Of a DNA stretch of 64,000 bases, positions 21,665 to 34,866 are shown in pieces. The DNA comes from Saururus chinensis. Taxonomy: Eukaryota > Streptophyta > Magnoliopsida > Piperales > Saururaceae. Made by a program: the position numbers and the translations under genes. Every line of letters starts with the position of its first letter. Position 1 is the first letter of the stretch. The stretch spans positions 18,780,501-18,844,500 of the forward strand of contig CP141146.1 in NCBI GenBank assembly GCA_035235625.1. Reading direction: 5' to 3'. Under the pieces are notes generated by a model. That model did not search any database. It was not told the origin of the DNA and saw nothing but the letters and a program-made list of their open reading frames with translations.

Positions 21665-24600
21665 TATAAGATCCTTGAACTTGAACCGGTTTAAATACAT
21701 TATGTTTAATTACTTTTATGTGGTTTAAGCTGTTTCTAATCAATTTTGATGATTTTTGGAAAGAAAGGTGATTCCCAAAGGTTTTAAATAAAAACAACTT
21801 CATATTTATGAGTTTTAAGTGAATCCAAACCATTTGTGAATTTTTAAGAATTTTTGCAAATTTCTTGAAAAATAGGGTTTTACGGGATCCCCTGTGGGCC
21901 CCACGGTCGAATTTGGGGGTTTTTGGTCCAAAACGTCCCACACATCAAAACAAGTAATTAGAAAAAAAAACTCAGAATTTTTTTGGTATTAATTGTGGTT
22001 TAAATAGCTAAATTTCCTAATTCTAGTTAAAAAATTTATTCACACCCTAAGTTTTAATTAGGTCTAAGTCATTCTTTCTTATAAAAGGAAAGGGGCTGAC
22101 CCTTTCCCATTTGGGAAAGGGCTGAGCAAGGAAATCAGTAGCCTAATCCCCCTTAAGCTAAAAGAGGAAAGTGATTAGAGGTAAGATTTCCTTAATCTTT
22201 GCTTAATCATTAAGGTTTTCATAAACTACTCTTAATCTCATCTTTTTGCATTGATTCAATTCGTTTTCAAACCACTAAATCACTAATTTACTCCTTTACT
22301 TCAAACCCTAGGCTACCAAAATTCGTTTTTATGTCTCCAAAGCTATAGATCTAGGATTTGTTCTATGATTTTTAAGTTTCAATCGGGTTTTGGTGTGTTT
22401 TAACATAAAAATTATATTTTTGGAAGGTTTAAAAGTGAGTGAGGAGCAAATTTGACTCAAATCAAGTTGAGAGGTAATGGGTTTTAATCTCAGCAATAAT
22501 ACGTTTGCAAATCTCAAATTTTTATGTGTTTTGATTGAATGGGTTTCATGTTTAGGACTTTAATGGTAGATTAATAAAAACTTAATCTTTTGCCTTGATT
22601 TCTTAGGGTTTTGATTTGAAATAGGTTGATTTAACATTCTGGAACATTCGATTGAGTTTCTATGACAATTGAGGCTTGGATTGATGTTTTTAAGCTCCAT
22701 TAATGGTGTTTTGGTTTTGAATTTATAAAGGAAGAAGAAGACTTCGATCTGCCTTGTTAGTGATCGATCGGGTCTAGTGGCCGATCGATCGGGCCGATCA
22801 AACAACCTTCTAGGCTGATTGATTGGCTACACAACAGATTTTGCCCTTCTTGGTTTTTATGCTTATTTGGGTGTTTTTGCTCCCAATTAATGTTTCTAAT
22901 GTTTATGTGGAGTGTTTTGAACTAGAATAAGCTATTGGAAGGGTATGCTATTTATGTTGGTATTTATGAAGCATGCTTAAAGATTATGTGGAATTACATG
23001 ATAATGGTTAGACATGTTAGCATTGATTATATTAAATCTATGGTTGATGAAATTTTTATGTTCTAAACATGTTTTCAGCAAGGTTATTGTATGACAATGA
23101 TATGATATGTCATCTTATAATATGAATGAATTGTGGGTGAATGGTAATATCATGTTCTAGCTTCATGTGTGGAATAAATGTGCTTGTAAGAGTTGAGCAT
23201 TTGATTTCATATGAATGAAATAATAGTTTAGGATAGATTTCGCCCATGATTTCAGTTGGTAACTATGATTAGATCTTATCAAAGCATGCGTGTATTGCCT
23301 TATGAGCTATTGTCAAAGCATGGCTAGGTGCTTAGAGATGTATGAACACACACATATGGGGTATTTATTATGAAATTGTGGTTGTTTATGGTTCAAATAT
23401 AATGCATGTGGGGACTGATAGGAGCATGTTCCATGTGTTAAAATTCTCATAGATCTTGTTCATGTATGTATCATGAGTTCATGCATCATGGAACAGACTT
23501 CATGAATAAGATTTTACTGATGTTTAGTTGTGATTGATCGATTGGATGCAATGATGTGAGATTGCGCGCCAGATTTGTCTGTTGTTGGCTTAATTAGAAT
23601 TTGGCTGATCCAAAAGGACATGATTTCGATTTGAGTTCCTAATTGGAATATAGATCCTCCCCGGGTTGAGAAGAGTGGAAATGCTATAAGGAGACCAACA
23701 TATTGAGATTATCTGGACCCTGAAAATCCAGCTGGTATGTCTGAGTGCACCGGCTTACCATGTGTGCTGCTCGGGATTGCAGTCTTGACAAGCAAGGCTG
23801 CTCAAGGGCTTTGGCTCTAATGGGCAGGGGTTGCCCGGGAGCTTAGGCATGAAGGGCAGGGGTTGTTCGAGGGTTTTGGCCTTGATGGGCAAGTGTTGCT
23901 CAAGGGCTTCAGCCTCGAAGAGTAGGTCTATCTGACATGGGGTTGCTCGATGGCTCCGACCTAGAGGAGCATGTTTATTTTCTCTGTTTGTGGATACACA
24001 AGTTTGTTTAGTGTGTTTGAGATACTTATACATGCAGTCCTATGTGATGTTTATACATGTTTGATTAGTGTGTTTGAGATACTTATACATGCAATCTTAT
24101 GTGATGTTTATACATGTTCGATTAGTGTGTTTGAGATATTTATACATGCAAGCTTATATGGAATATTATGCATGATTGTGATTGGGTGAGATTCACTAGT
24201 TATGCAGGATGGATGTTGGGTCATATTATGATTGTTTATACCCTGAGTTTTGAGTTATGTGTTATATGCATGCTAGATCTTTTACTTATGGATAAGTAGG
24301 GGTTTAGTAAGGGGATGATTAGAAAAGCGTATATCATGTCATATATGGATCTGAATTGCCATGATGTTGTGTCATGATGATTTTGTGATTATTGTTACCA
24401 CTTTCAAACCATTACTGAGTTTTGTACTCACCCATCCTTTGTGATTTGCTTTAGGGCTGCACGGTGTGACGTGCAAATGCGCAAGAAACCTTATACGAGG
24501 GATGACATGAGTACTCGTGGGATTAGCCTTCATGGTATTTTGATGATGTTTTATTTTTTGATCTTCTAATTTCTAATATTATAGAATACTATCTAGTAGA

Positions 24601-24912
24601 TTGTGTATTATGCTCAAGTTCATTTGTTATCTTTAGACTTGTCTAAACTTCTCTAATTTCGAGCCACGGGTAGGCTTTGGAGTTGACTTTCATGTGGGTT
24701 TGTGTGAGGATTATGACAGTTGATTATCCTCTTTGTTATCCTTATTACTCTTGCTGAAAGGACATTAGGTGTGCCACTCCATTATGTGTATCGCCCTTTC
24801 GAGGGGCTAAGTCTTTCACTATACGTTAATCCGTTCAATTTCGGCCGCCCCCTTCGCTTGACCGGCCCTTGGTCCGGGTTCGGCTCGGGTTGGGCGGTGC
24901 TGGGGCATGACA
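21665..24912 (+). mobile_element. Solo LTR, about 3.2 kb (copy B)
   Basis: Same insertion as 1816-4926, with ACCTC duplications at 21660-21664 and 24913-24917. The first bases read TATAAG instead of TGTAAG, a mutated terminus. It is longer than copy A through an additional segment near 22916-22980 and an extra minisatellite unit. Confidence 0.85.
24006..24176 (+). repeat. 57-bp minisatellite, 3 units
   Basis: Units begin near 24006, 24063 and 24120 (period 57). Copy A has two. The 72-codon frame that spans it only reflects the repeat. Confidence 0.7.
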
Positions 24913-24917
24913 ACCTC

Positions 24918-26329
24918 TCTTACATTGTTGCCACCACTATCATCTCTGAATGGCTTTTGATCGTGGTGGAGGCGGCAGAAATGGTGTCATAGATTGATGA
25001 TGGTTGCAGTATTGATGGTGATGGCAGCAGTAGAGGTGGTGGTAGTGGGGGCTACATTAGGGTAGTCGTGGTGGCAATGGTAGCTACAATGATGGTGGTG
25101 GTGGTGGCGGAAATGGTGGTGTTAATATGAGTCCATGAAGAAATCAACAACTTTGAATGCCCCCACTTCCGGTATCTCATAGGAGTAAGCATTTCTAACC
25201 TTCTTTTTTAATATGAGTATAAGAATACGTATGCAACCTTGATAAATGACATATATGCATGCACATCTTAATTAGTGATATTAATATATTAGTTAAGATA
25301 TATGATTTGCTATGATCTAATATATTTAGATATGTTTTGATTTGAATTGCATTGTTATACTTTATCCGATATGATCTGAGGTGTCTTGATTTGCTTTGAT
25401 ATGATAGACTATGTTATGATCTAATATGTTCTAATATGATCTAATATGATCTGATGGGATCCGATGTGATCTAATCTACTCTTTTGTGTTCTGGTCCACC
25501 TTGTGATAGAGTGAGATCATGTGTAATTCTGTTAATTTGTTAGCTTCTGTTTAACTCCAATGATTTATGAGATTTCTATCTAACTCCGATGACTTATATG
25601 ATTTATGAAATTTTTCTTTAACTCCGATGATTTACGAGATTTCAATCTAACTCTGAATAATATATTTGAATATAAGGATATACGTATTTAAACATATATG
25701 ATTTTGTGATACATGATGTATGTAATAGCCATTAGATAGAACTACATTTGGATCCGATCGTATTAGAATAATGTCGTAGATGATATCCAATACGTATGTA
25801 GGTAACCAACGGTATACAATGCTGGCCTGATCCAAATTAATTATGGTTATAAGTTTTATTCTAACCTACATACGATGAACTTTGATGTTTCATTGCGTGT
25901 ATATGAACGTTTCAACTCTAGTCTGCGAACGGGGAAGCTTTGAAGCTCTGAAGTGCGTAGACGAATGTTATACCTCTAGCACACAGATGATGTTTCCTTG
26001 TTTAAGTAATAAAATTTTTATTCGAGATCTCAAGACTCGGGTCAGGGCGTTACATTGCAGGACCTGTCGAAGCTTAGTGTGCGGGTGGAAGGGCCTACAT
26101 GGGAGTTGTTGAGGTAATTTAAAGGATTTTGAACCGCACGTAAAAATCACAAATAAGAACTCTCTTTGTTATTTTTCTCCTGTGTGTTTGTACACATACA
26201 GTAGTTCATGGGGAAATTACTATTTTATTATAGCTTATGGAGAGTGGTTCCAATTGCAGGCCCAGGTAAACTCTGATATTTTTATTAAAAGATTCTTTTT
26301 ATGCTTCCAAAATCCCGGGGCACGACACC
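24918..26329. other. Triplet-rich stretch and unresolved 1.2-kb segment (copy B)
   Basis: Counterpart of 4932-6353. GGT-rich bases 24918-25131 are followed by a segment bounded by TCCATGA (25132-25138) and CCCATGA (26328-26334). It contains TATGATCTAA-like degenerate repeats (25300-25490). No gene. Confidence 0.4.
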
Positions 26330-27609
26330 CATGAGTAGAATTAAAAATAAGGAAATTTTCCATTGAGAGGTGAACGTGTACCCTAAATTTAAACAAAGCC
26401 ACATGGTAGGGGAAGTTCTCAATTCTCAGTAAGTGGATAATTGACCATTTTTCCCTAAGATTAAGGGCAAACTGTTGAGTTAAACAAGGTCGGTTTAAGG
26501 GATTTATAACCCCATAAAATGTCTAGAAATTTCCCATGGGTATATGACATAAATGAGTGCTTTTCAGAAGAGTTTTGGACTCATTGAAGTGCAAGAAAAC
26601 TCTGAACAAAATGATAGAGATACCCCTATTTGTGGACTAGCTTACATTTGCATGAATTAAACCAACGGGCCAATTTGAGAGTGAAACCTCTTGAGAGGTC
26701 AAGAACTTACCCAAGAATGGAAAGGACTGTGTCTCATGGAGGAAAATTAACCTAATTCCCTTAGGGGCATTTCAATTAATTTCCATGAAAATATAAGCTC
26801 CTAAGCTAAGGAGAGTTAGGGCATGAGAGAGCACGAGTCTTTCTAATATCATAATTGAGTTGGGCCTTGATATTATGATTCATTTATACTTGTATGGGTA
26901 TGTATTAATTATGTTTTCATAGTTTAAATACTTGCTATTGATATTGTGTTAATAATTTATCATTAGGTTGAAATTATTGAAAGATTAATCGAGGGGGGTT
27001 AGATAGATTTGGATTGGGCCAGAGCACCTAATCAACATAAAGACTAAAATACTCTCATAAGGGTTTGGGACTAGTTCATACAGTGAACAAGGTTTTTCGC
27101 CTAACAATTTGCCTTGGTTAATAAATTGATGACCGTTTTGAGTCTTAACCCTAGTCTCAGAGAGACTGAAAGTGTTTGAGATAGTTATTCGAAATCTTTG
27201 ATTGTTGGACAAGCAGTGATAGAGTTTGGGATAGTTTTTCTAAGTTCTAGTTGTATTGATGAGTTGTTGATTTGGTTGTGTCATTGCACCTCCCAATTGG
27301 AGTAGATGACATCCTACTTGGTTGGCTTCTCTCGTATGTTTTGTTTAGTTGTAGTTGTGGGTACCCTTCCACTCCGGCCAAGTCTTTAGTGGTTTGGTTG
27401 GATCATGGTACTTCCTCGTGGATCTAAGGCCTCATTATTAATAGTTCCTTTTCAAGGATGGTCTATGATGGTTGTATTATATGTTATTTAGGTTGACATT
27501 TAATGAGTCTGTCTATCTTTCGTTTTGGACAAGGTTATTAACTATTGAAAAAAGATTCATGGGATAATTAATGAAATTTCTCAATATTTTTTAATTAAAA
27601 CAAATGGAA
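26330..27609. repeat. X block, left part (copy X_B)
   Basis: Counterpart of 6354-7701. The 68-bp stretch between the two TTGGAG hexamers of X_A is missing here (single hexamer at 27297-27302) but present in X_C, so the loss is specific to B. Confidence 0.7.
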
Positions 27610-27889
27610 CAACTAAGGGGCCTGCATAAAATGCATGTTGGTCTAAAAACACTTAAGCATTGCAGGTGATGTTATGCTTCATGAGAAAGTGATAGATTCT
27701 AGGCAAAACTATATTTAAATCCGATCTTTTTGGAAGTAACATTCGAGATGTTGTCCAATGAGTGCGTAGACAACTAACATCCGATGATGTTACTTCGATC
27801 TCAGGACCATTAATTAATAGTTTTGTTCTTTAGAAAATTTTCCTCTAAAGGGAGAAGATGTTTCATTGTTGTTTGGTTATGTTGGTTGT

Positions 27890-29588
27890 TGTGACAACCC
27901 AGATTTTCAGTACATTTCTAATAGTATAATTTTAATAAATTAATAGAGCGCTAATTTAGATTTGGTACCTAAAGAGTTATTGTGGAACTCTAAAAGACGA
28001 ACATCATGGTTTTTGAATCATTTGAAACAGATGTCGGGACTGCAGGTAACGACCGTGGGAAACATGCTTCATAGGCGGGACCCATGGTAAACTACTACAA
28101 AACCTATCCTTGAGTGGTCTTGTTTCAAAGGGCTCGTCGATACGAGTCCATCAGTAGCAAGAATGTGTAATTCCGATTTATTGATAAAAAGTTATGTTAG
28201 TTTTAAGTTTGAAAATAAAAAAAGAAAAAAAAATATATTATATTTAGGTCGGCTGAAACAAACATTCATCGGCTCTTGTGTTAGCCAAAGCTGACGTGTG
28301 CACGCGACGCGGCATCACGCGGTTCAACCGCACAACTGGCCCACGGCGCACAGAACCGCGTGGCCCGCGGTGCAAGCCGTGCATCGGTTCTGTGCCTGCG
28401 CGACACATGGGACCAGAATGTCAGGTCCCGCTGTCTCGCGCGGAACCACGAGGGTTCGGCATGCCACGCATGATTCCGAGTGGCGGTACCGCGCAACGCA
28501 CAGTGCCACCGCGCGACGCATGGCAAACACACATCGCGCGGTTCCCGTTTCCTATATAATCCGCCGTGTTTCAGTTTTACTATTCACTTTCACCTCAAGT
28601 CAACATTTTTGACCCTCCGTTTGGAGCCGTTTAAAGTCCGATTCAACCCGTTTCAAAGGCGTTTTTAACTAAATCGACTGTGCCGGACACTGTGACAGGG
28701 CTGGATTTTCAGTATAAACTCTATGCAACCATGAACTTTCTACCCCAACTTTAAGGTAGGGGGTCTTAAACTCTAATCTATGCTCTGCATGTGTACTTGA
28801 TGTTTTATGGACCGTTTTTATTCAATCGTACGTCTTTCCTTATGTTTTCAAAAGAAATTCTTTACGTATATCATGTTTTATTTAATCAAAATTATGATGT
28901 GATATGTGTATTTTCTGGATGGTTCTAGGGTTATACCTAGAACTATATTTTTTCTGGATACCTACCGAAGAAATTATCGGTATTTGGCGCGCACACATAG
29001 GTATGAAGTATCATGGGAAAACTCCTGCCTTCTAAGCTTCCTGTTGCCCCATGAGCATCGGAGGAATGTCATTCGGTATCACAGCTCTAGATTTATCGTC
29101 ATCGGACGAACCGGTATTTTCCCAGAATTATTTTTGAATCTGTTCTGCAAAAATTATTATGGACTTTTACTTAGCATTAAATTAGATTTTAATTCCACCT
29201 ACTGAGTATAAAAATACTCACCCACCCTCAGACTCTGCAGGTAGTAAAATCAACCCGGAGGTGTCAACCGAAGAATTACTTAGTTTCTGTTAATATTTTC
29301 ACCAATCTCTGTAATATTATGACTTTTATGAAAGGCTTAGCCTATATTTTGTAATCTAACAGCTCTATATACAATTTATTCTAGACTAGGCCCTAATTTG
29401 CCACTACGTTATATGTAATATGTTAGTTGTGCGTAAACTCCAAAGTATTATAAATTATTATGTTTTGTATTTTTCTTGGATTCGTACGGCGGGCCATCAC
29501 ATTCAATTTCACATGCAATGTAACACGTGTCGAGCGGAATAATAATTATGCGGATTATGGCATATATTATTTTATGACGGTCGTCATA
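27890..29588 (+). mobile_element. Solo LTR, 1.7 kb (copy B)
   Basis: Same insertion as 7981-9705, with GTTGT duplications at 27885-27889 and 29589-29593. Its end is mutated to GTCATA. TATA box at 28553-28559. The GC-rich segment (28290-28550) differs from copy A by several small indels. The host unit around it is 27610-29939. Confidence 0.88.
28553..28559 (+). promoter_or_regulatory. TATA box of 1.7-kb LTR (copy B)
   Basis: TATATAA followed by TCCGCCG, matching 8707-8713 in copy A. Confidence 0.5.
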
Positions 29589-29944
29589 GTTGTAGACTCT
29601 TTAGGCAACATTGCAATAGTGAGATCTAGTTTCTTATTTATACAATTTTGTAATTAATTGAATTTACTGGCGTGAGAGCCAACTTTGCTTGGTCATTTAT
29701 TTTTATATGGATGATAGACTTGTAATTAGAAGGTTGACCTGCTATTTATATACTTTTGACATGTGTAGTAATATCATATGTTTTGATATTCGTATTTGTA
29801 AACCCTAGTTATTATGATATTGATATTTAATCGGAGGATTTGTTTTATACTTTAGAAAAAATTCCTTATGATTTATTTCATGTCCTTTATTAAAAAGGGT
29901 TTTGAAAATCTAGCTCATGATAACTTAACTAGAACAAGTGTGAC

Positions 29945-30585
29945 AACTAAAGGACTTGTATAAAATATATGTTGGTTTAAAACACTTAAACATTGAACAT
30001 GTGTTGCTATGTTTCTTGAAATACATACTGTTATTTTCAAGGTAGAACTATGTCTGGATCTAAGATCTTAATGAAAGTAACATTAGAGATATTATCTAAT
30101 AAGTGCTTAGGCAATTCACATCAAATAATGTTTGTCTTATCCAAAAACTATTAATTAATTCTTTTATTCTTTTTAGTACTGTTCTCTTGAGGAAGAAGGT
30201 GTCCCATTATTATGCAGGTTCTTTGGGCGATGAGTAACAAGACTAACATTGTCGATGGAGGATTGAGGACGACATTGCAGTAGCAGGATCTAGTTTCTCA
30301 CTTTTATAATTTTGTAAATAATTGTATTTATTAATATGTGAGCCAACTTTACTTACTATTCAGATCAATGACAGACTTGTACTTAAAAGGTTAACTAGAT
30401 ATTTATGTATTTTGATGACATATAGTAATATCATACGTTTTGATATTCGTAATTGTGAACCCTAATTATTATAACTTAGATATTTAATCGAATAATTTAT
30501 TTTACATTTAAAAAGATAAAATATCCACATAATTTATTGTGCATGTGGCATTTTTAAAATATTTGAAAATCTGGATCATGACAAC
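29945..30585 (+). repeat. 0.64-kb unit, second tandem copy after X_B
   Basis: Begins AACTAAAGGAC and ends GGATCATGACAACT. It aligns with the LTR-free parts of 27610-29939, so two diverged units sit head-to-tail. No nested insertion here. Confidence 0.65.
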
Positions 30586-30975
30586 TGTGGTAGTGGTAGT
30601 AGTGGCGGTAGTGACAACAGTACCGGTGGTGGTGGTGGCAAGGTCGACAAGAGCAATTTATGTTGAAGGCACAAGTCTTTGATGGTAGGTTTTCTCTCAA
30701 AATTCATGGAATAAGTGGGTAGAAAGTTTTTAGGGCCAATTTTTAACCTATTAAACTAGGATACGATAAGATCTAAAAAAAATTCCTTTAGCTTCCTCAC
30801 TTTCCACCAACCGAAATAGATTCTTAAAGATTAGAGTTTTGTACACATCATCCTTAATGAATAATACAACGAGCATGTCAACTGCCTTTCAGGCTCCCCA
30901 TATTGATTTCGTATTAAAACCAATCAGGCCCCCATAATGGTGCTATAACACACATCAAATAGGGTTACTTTCTAC
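30586..30975. other. GGT-rich stretch and downstream flank of subtilase 1
   Basis: GGT/GTAGTGG-rich to about 30650, then AT-rich sequence conserved with 47225-47630. It lies beyond the putative polyadenylation site of the minus-strand subtilase. No gene seen. Confidence 0.5.
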
Positions 30976-30981
30976 TTTATT
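30976..30981 (-). terminator. Polyadenylation signal of subtilase gene 1
   Basis: AATAAA on the minus strand, about 120 bp past the stop codon; the same hexamer is at 47634-47639 for the second gene. Confidence 0.55.
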
Positions 30982-31102
30982 GAACACATTTCTATGACTT
31001 CAGTTGCTACTTCACTTGTCCTTCTCTTCCACTGAACAATCCCGCTAAGTTTGCCAGTTTTTCAGAGCTGAATAATTTCTATGTCAACAAGCCACAAGTT
31101 TT

Positions 31103-34100
31103 TCATATCTGTTTGGAGTTGACGACAATTGGGCTCCTCACACGGTGCACACCATCTGACCATGTGATCCTCCCAACCCCATATTGGCTGATTTGGCCAG
31201 CCCTGTTTGGCACCAGCTTCAGCTTGTACGTCTTCTCCTCACCAACTTTGGTGAAGGTCAAGGTCTTTGGCTCCACTGTCACTGAAACTCCAGACGGAGG
31301 GACAACCTGTGCAGTGTATGTCCCCGGAGTTCCCACATTCTTGACTGTGCGAGTGAGAACTTTGGCTCTGTTCAGGACTGGGACGGTGATTGAAGGGTAG
31401 TTGAAGTTGATGAGGCTCCCGCCATTGGCAGGGCACTCGTAGGAGGTGCCGGAGAAGGCAGCCACCACGGTTGAGTTGTAGCCCAACTTGCAGAGGAAGT
31501 TCAAGTAGTCATTGACGGTGAGGTCGTAGACCAGGCCTGGGTCCACCGCCTGGTTGGGTCGGATGTGGCCAGCACCATAGTCAAATGGACCAGCCCTCTT
31601 GGATGGGCCATTGGTTATTGCCTCGTGGTTGTTGTCTTTGGTGTATGCTGTTAATACGCAAGAAAAATTTGATGTCAGGTATTAGGAAACATAGTTACAA
31701 ATGGAAAATGGACTGATTTTGGAACTTAGTAAAGGAAATAAAGCATTCCTAATCCTATGAGTTAAAATGACCTTTGCAGGGAATGATATTTTATAAATTG
31801 ACTAAAATCAATAAAAAAAATAGCTCAAATGAGAATGTTTTTATAATCACAGTGAAAAAAAATGTTTGGATTTTGGTTTATTGTCCTCGCCTTATTAGCT
31901 AAAATTTGTGTCTAGGGTTCATACGGCCTCAGATATAAATCTGACCGTGCACATTACCCATAGGCTGCCTAAAATCCGACTTCTAAAAATGCCCTAGCTC
32001 ATGCAATCACATGTGAACCTGGACTTATATTAATATGCCTCAAGTAATATTCCCTCTATCCAAAATTCAGAGTCTAGATTGGTTTTCTAAAATTCGGACT
32101 AAGGGAGTATATGAGCTTTTTTCCAAAGAACAATATTCATTATTCGTTTTTTTGTTTTCTGACTCTGAATATATGTATTTTATTAACATAATAATCTGAA
32201 TATAACTATGCAGAGCATAGGAAGCTGTAAAGATCAATAAAAACAAAAGAACAAATAGCCGCTAACACATTGTATAATACTATACTAACCAGTAGTCATG
32301 ATAGCAGATCTAATGGCTGAGGGGCTCCAATCCGGATGGACAGCTTTAAGGAGCCCAACCACACCAGACACGTGAGGACAAGACATGGAGGTACCGGACA
32401 TCATAATGTAGGAGACCCTCGTAGTATCATTCTTATTCTCCGAAGGACTTTGGGCTAATGTGTACCCAGCAAGGACGTTCACTCCAGGGCCAGTGATATC
32501 AGGCTGCAGCACAATTTTTAGAACAAAAAGAGAAGGTGATTGCATGAAGTGGGTGAAAGATGTTACAACATATTCTTAACTGAGGATGTTATCTTTACCT
32601 TGAGTATCGCCGGAGTGATTGAATTGGGTCCTCGAGAAGAGAAGGCGGCCATGACTGGGGCAGGTTTGAAGTCAAGCTGTGTTACTGGAGCAGTGATGTA
32701 TGCCACAGGTGACCTAGAACCACGAAATAGCATGACATTAACTTCATCTCACTAGGCTCAAGAAAATATTAACATCTTCAATATAGGGGATGAATCGCTA
32801 GGCGTTGTCATTTTCTTGTTTTTTTTTACCAGGGAAAACCCAAAGCTGACTGGCGATGAACTGGTGTTGAAACATGGATCCAACACAGTTCTTTTTTTAT
32901 TTTATGCAGGGCACAAATGGTTATGCAAAAGCTTATGCGTTCATCTTTGTGGATGAAAGAAACCCTAGTTTAATTTAGCAATACTTGTTGGCTTTTACTA
33001 TAAAGAAAGTGGCCGTAGAAGACTTACTTTGTCGAATTAATGTACTTGTAGACAGCAAGACCATCGGTATAACTGATTTGAGTGGCAGGAAGGGAATGTA
33101 AATCGGAAATGATTGCGTTGCCACTGGCTTCGTCATTGGCAAGGACCATTGCAACACCACCAGCATCATGAACAACAACTCCCTTTTCAACTCTTCCATT
33201 TTCACCACGAAGGCAGACGACCACCTTTCCTTTCACTTTCGTTGGATCCAAGGACCCTGGCTTGCAAAGCTGACTGGAAATCAAGCCAAAACCTATTAGA
33301 AATTGAGGAATACTAATTGAACAGGACAAATTGTTATGTATGTTAAGCTAAAAAAATGCTTTATGTACTATGTTTGGATTTATATGTACCGTGATAAGGG
33401 ATTTTGGAAATATAATTGTCACAAAAAAACATTTTCGGACAAATAATTAAGGTTAAGGCAATTAGTCTATATATCTATTCTCCTTATCTCATATTAATAG
33501 CTGCATTTGGAAAAATAATAATTTTTATTAAATGGTAAAACCCACATTTAAGAGAAGAAAAAATAAACTTATGATACTTTTTTTAAGTACCCAATTATTT
33601 AACTTTAATAAAATAGAGCTACTAATACGAAATAAATATTTTTACCAAATGAAGCTATTAATTTAGGAGGCAGGGAATATAGAGTAGTCACTTTCTTCAC
33701 ATGTTGCATCTTATTAAAAGCCAAAAAACGTTTACACTCGAGACAAAGTTAATGTATTAATCATGTGAGAAAGCTACGTTAGAATATGTTAATGTATTAT
33801 TACCAAAGAAAAGAGCAGTAAGGAACTCTCATAAAAAGGCAAAAAGTTGTCCACTTACGCATTGATGGATGTTGCATTGGCTGCCTTAGCATTTTCTGAG
33901 TTGATCAAAGGATAGAACTTTTGAGGCATGGCTGATGAAAGACTTTGTCCCTGTCGAATAACAATACAACCAAACATCCCATAAACTTAAATCACTCTTC
34001 TTTTGCTAATATTAAATCACACTCTTAAAGCAGGTGTGATTAACATGTACTCCTTCCATTTCATATTAAGTGTCTTATTTTTTAAAATAAATAAAAATTA

Positions 34101-34833
34101 ATTTATTATAAAAAATTAAATAAGACACTTAATATGAGACGAAGAAGAATCTGACATGGACAAGAGAGAGGTTGAGAAAATCTAACCTCATACTGTTGGT
34201 TATTTCCAAGCTTAACGAATGTGGGGAAATATCTATCAAAGGTGCTAGCCCCCACTGTCAAGATCCATGGTGCAACGTTTGAAACTGTAGAGGGACCAGG
34301 TCCCTCATTGCCCGCCGAGCAAACAACCGTGATGCCATTTTTTACTGCATGAAAGGCGCCAATTGACATTGCTTCTTCAGAGTAGTCTCTTGGCTCCCCG
34401 CCCACAGAGACCGAGAGCACATCGACACCATCGGCGATTGCCTGATCAAACGCGGCAAGGATGTCGGCATCGGTGCAACCATCATGCCAGCACACCTTGT
34501 AGGCGGCCACCCGGGCGCTGGGCGCCCCACCAGTGGCTGTTCCATTGGCTTGGCCATTGATGCTCACATTGGGCACCATTCGGCCACCTACAGTGGAGAG
34601 AGTGTGAGTCCCATGACCCTCGAAATCCCTTGGAGATAGCTCAGAACTGTTGATTTTCCCTCCGGCAGCCATCATTCCTTTGTAGAAGTACCTCATTCCG
34701 ATCAATTTCCTGCACGTCATGTCACATCCATATAATATAAGAATTCATCATGCTAAATATGCAAACCATTTCTTGGGGTAGACAATAGACTCTAGTAGGG
34801 CAGCATTTGGCAAAATGAGTAGAAAATACTATG

Positions 34834-34866
<33 letters not shown>

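Larger units (their letters stand above)
19800..29939 (+). repeat. Segmental duplication, copy B of bases 1-10056
   Basis: Collinear with 1-10056 through the CACTA end, MITE, 3.1-kb solo LTR, 1.2-kb segment and X block with nested LTR. The TSDs are retained at both nested LTRs, so these insertions predate this duplication. Differences seen include an extra stretch of about 140 bp near 20798-20945, extra sequence near 22916-22980, a third minisatellite unit (24006-24176), a 68-bp deletion at 27297-27302, and about 40 extra bp near 29010-29050. Confidence 0.9.

Noticed and set aside
31113-31400. 95-codon plus-strand frame (also 47771-48058)
   Set aside because: Antisense shadow of the last subtilase exon.
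34363-34560. Arg/His-rich plus-strand frame (also 50976-51161)
   Set aside because: Antisense of subtilase exon 6; not conserved in length between copies.
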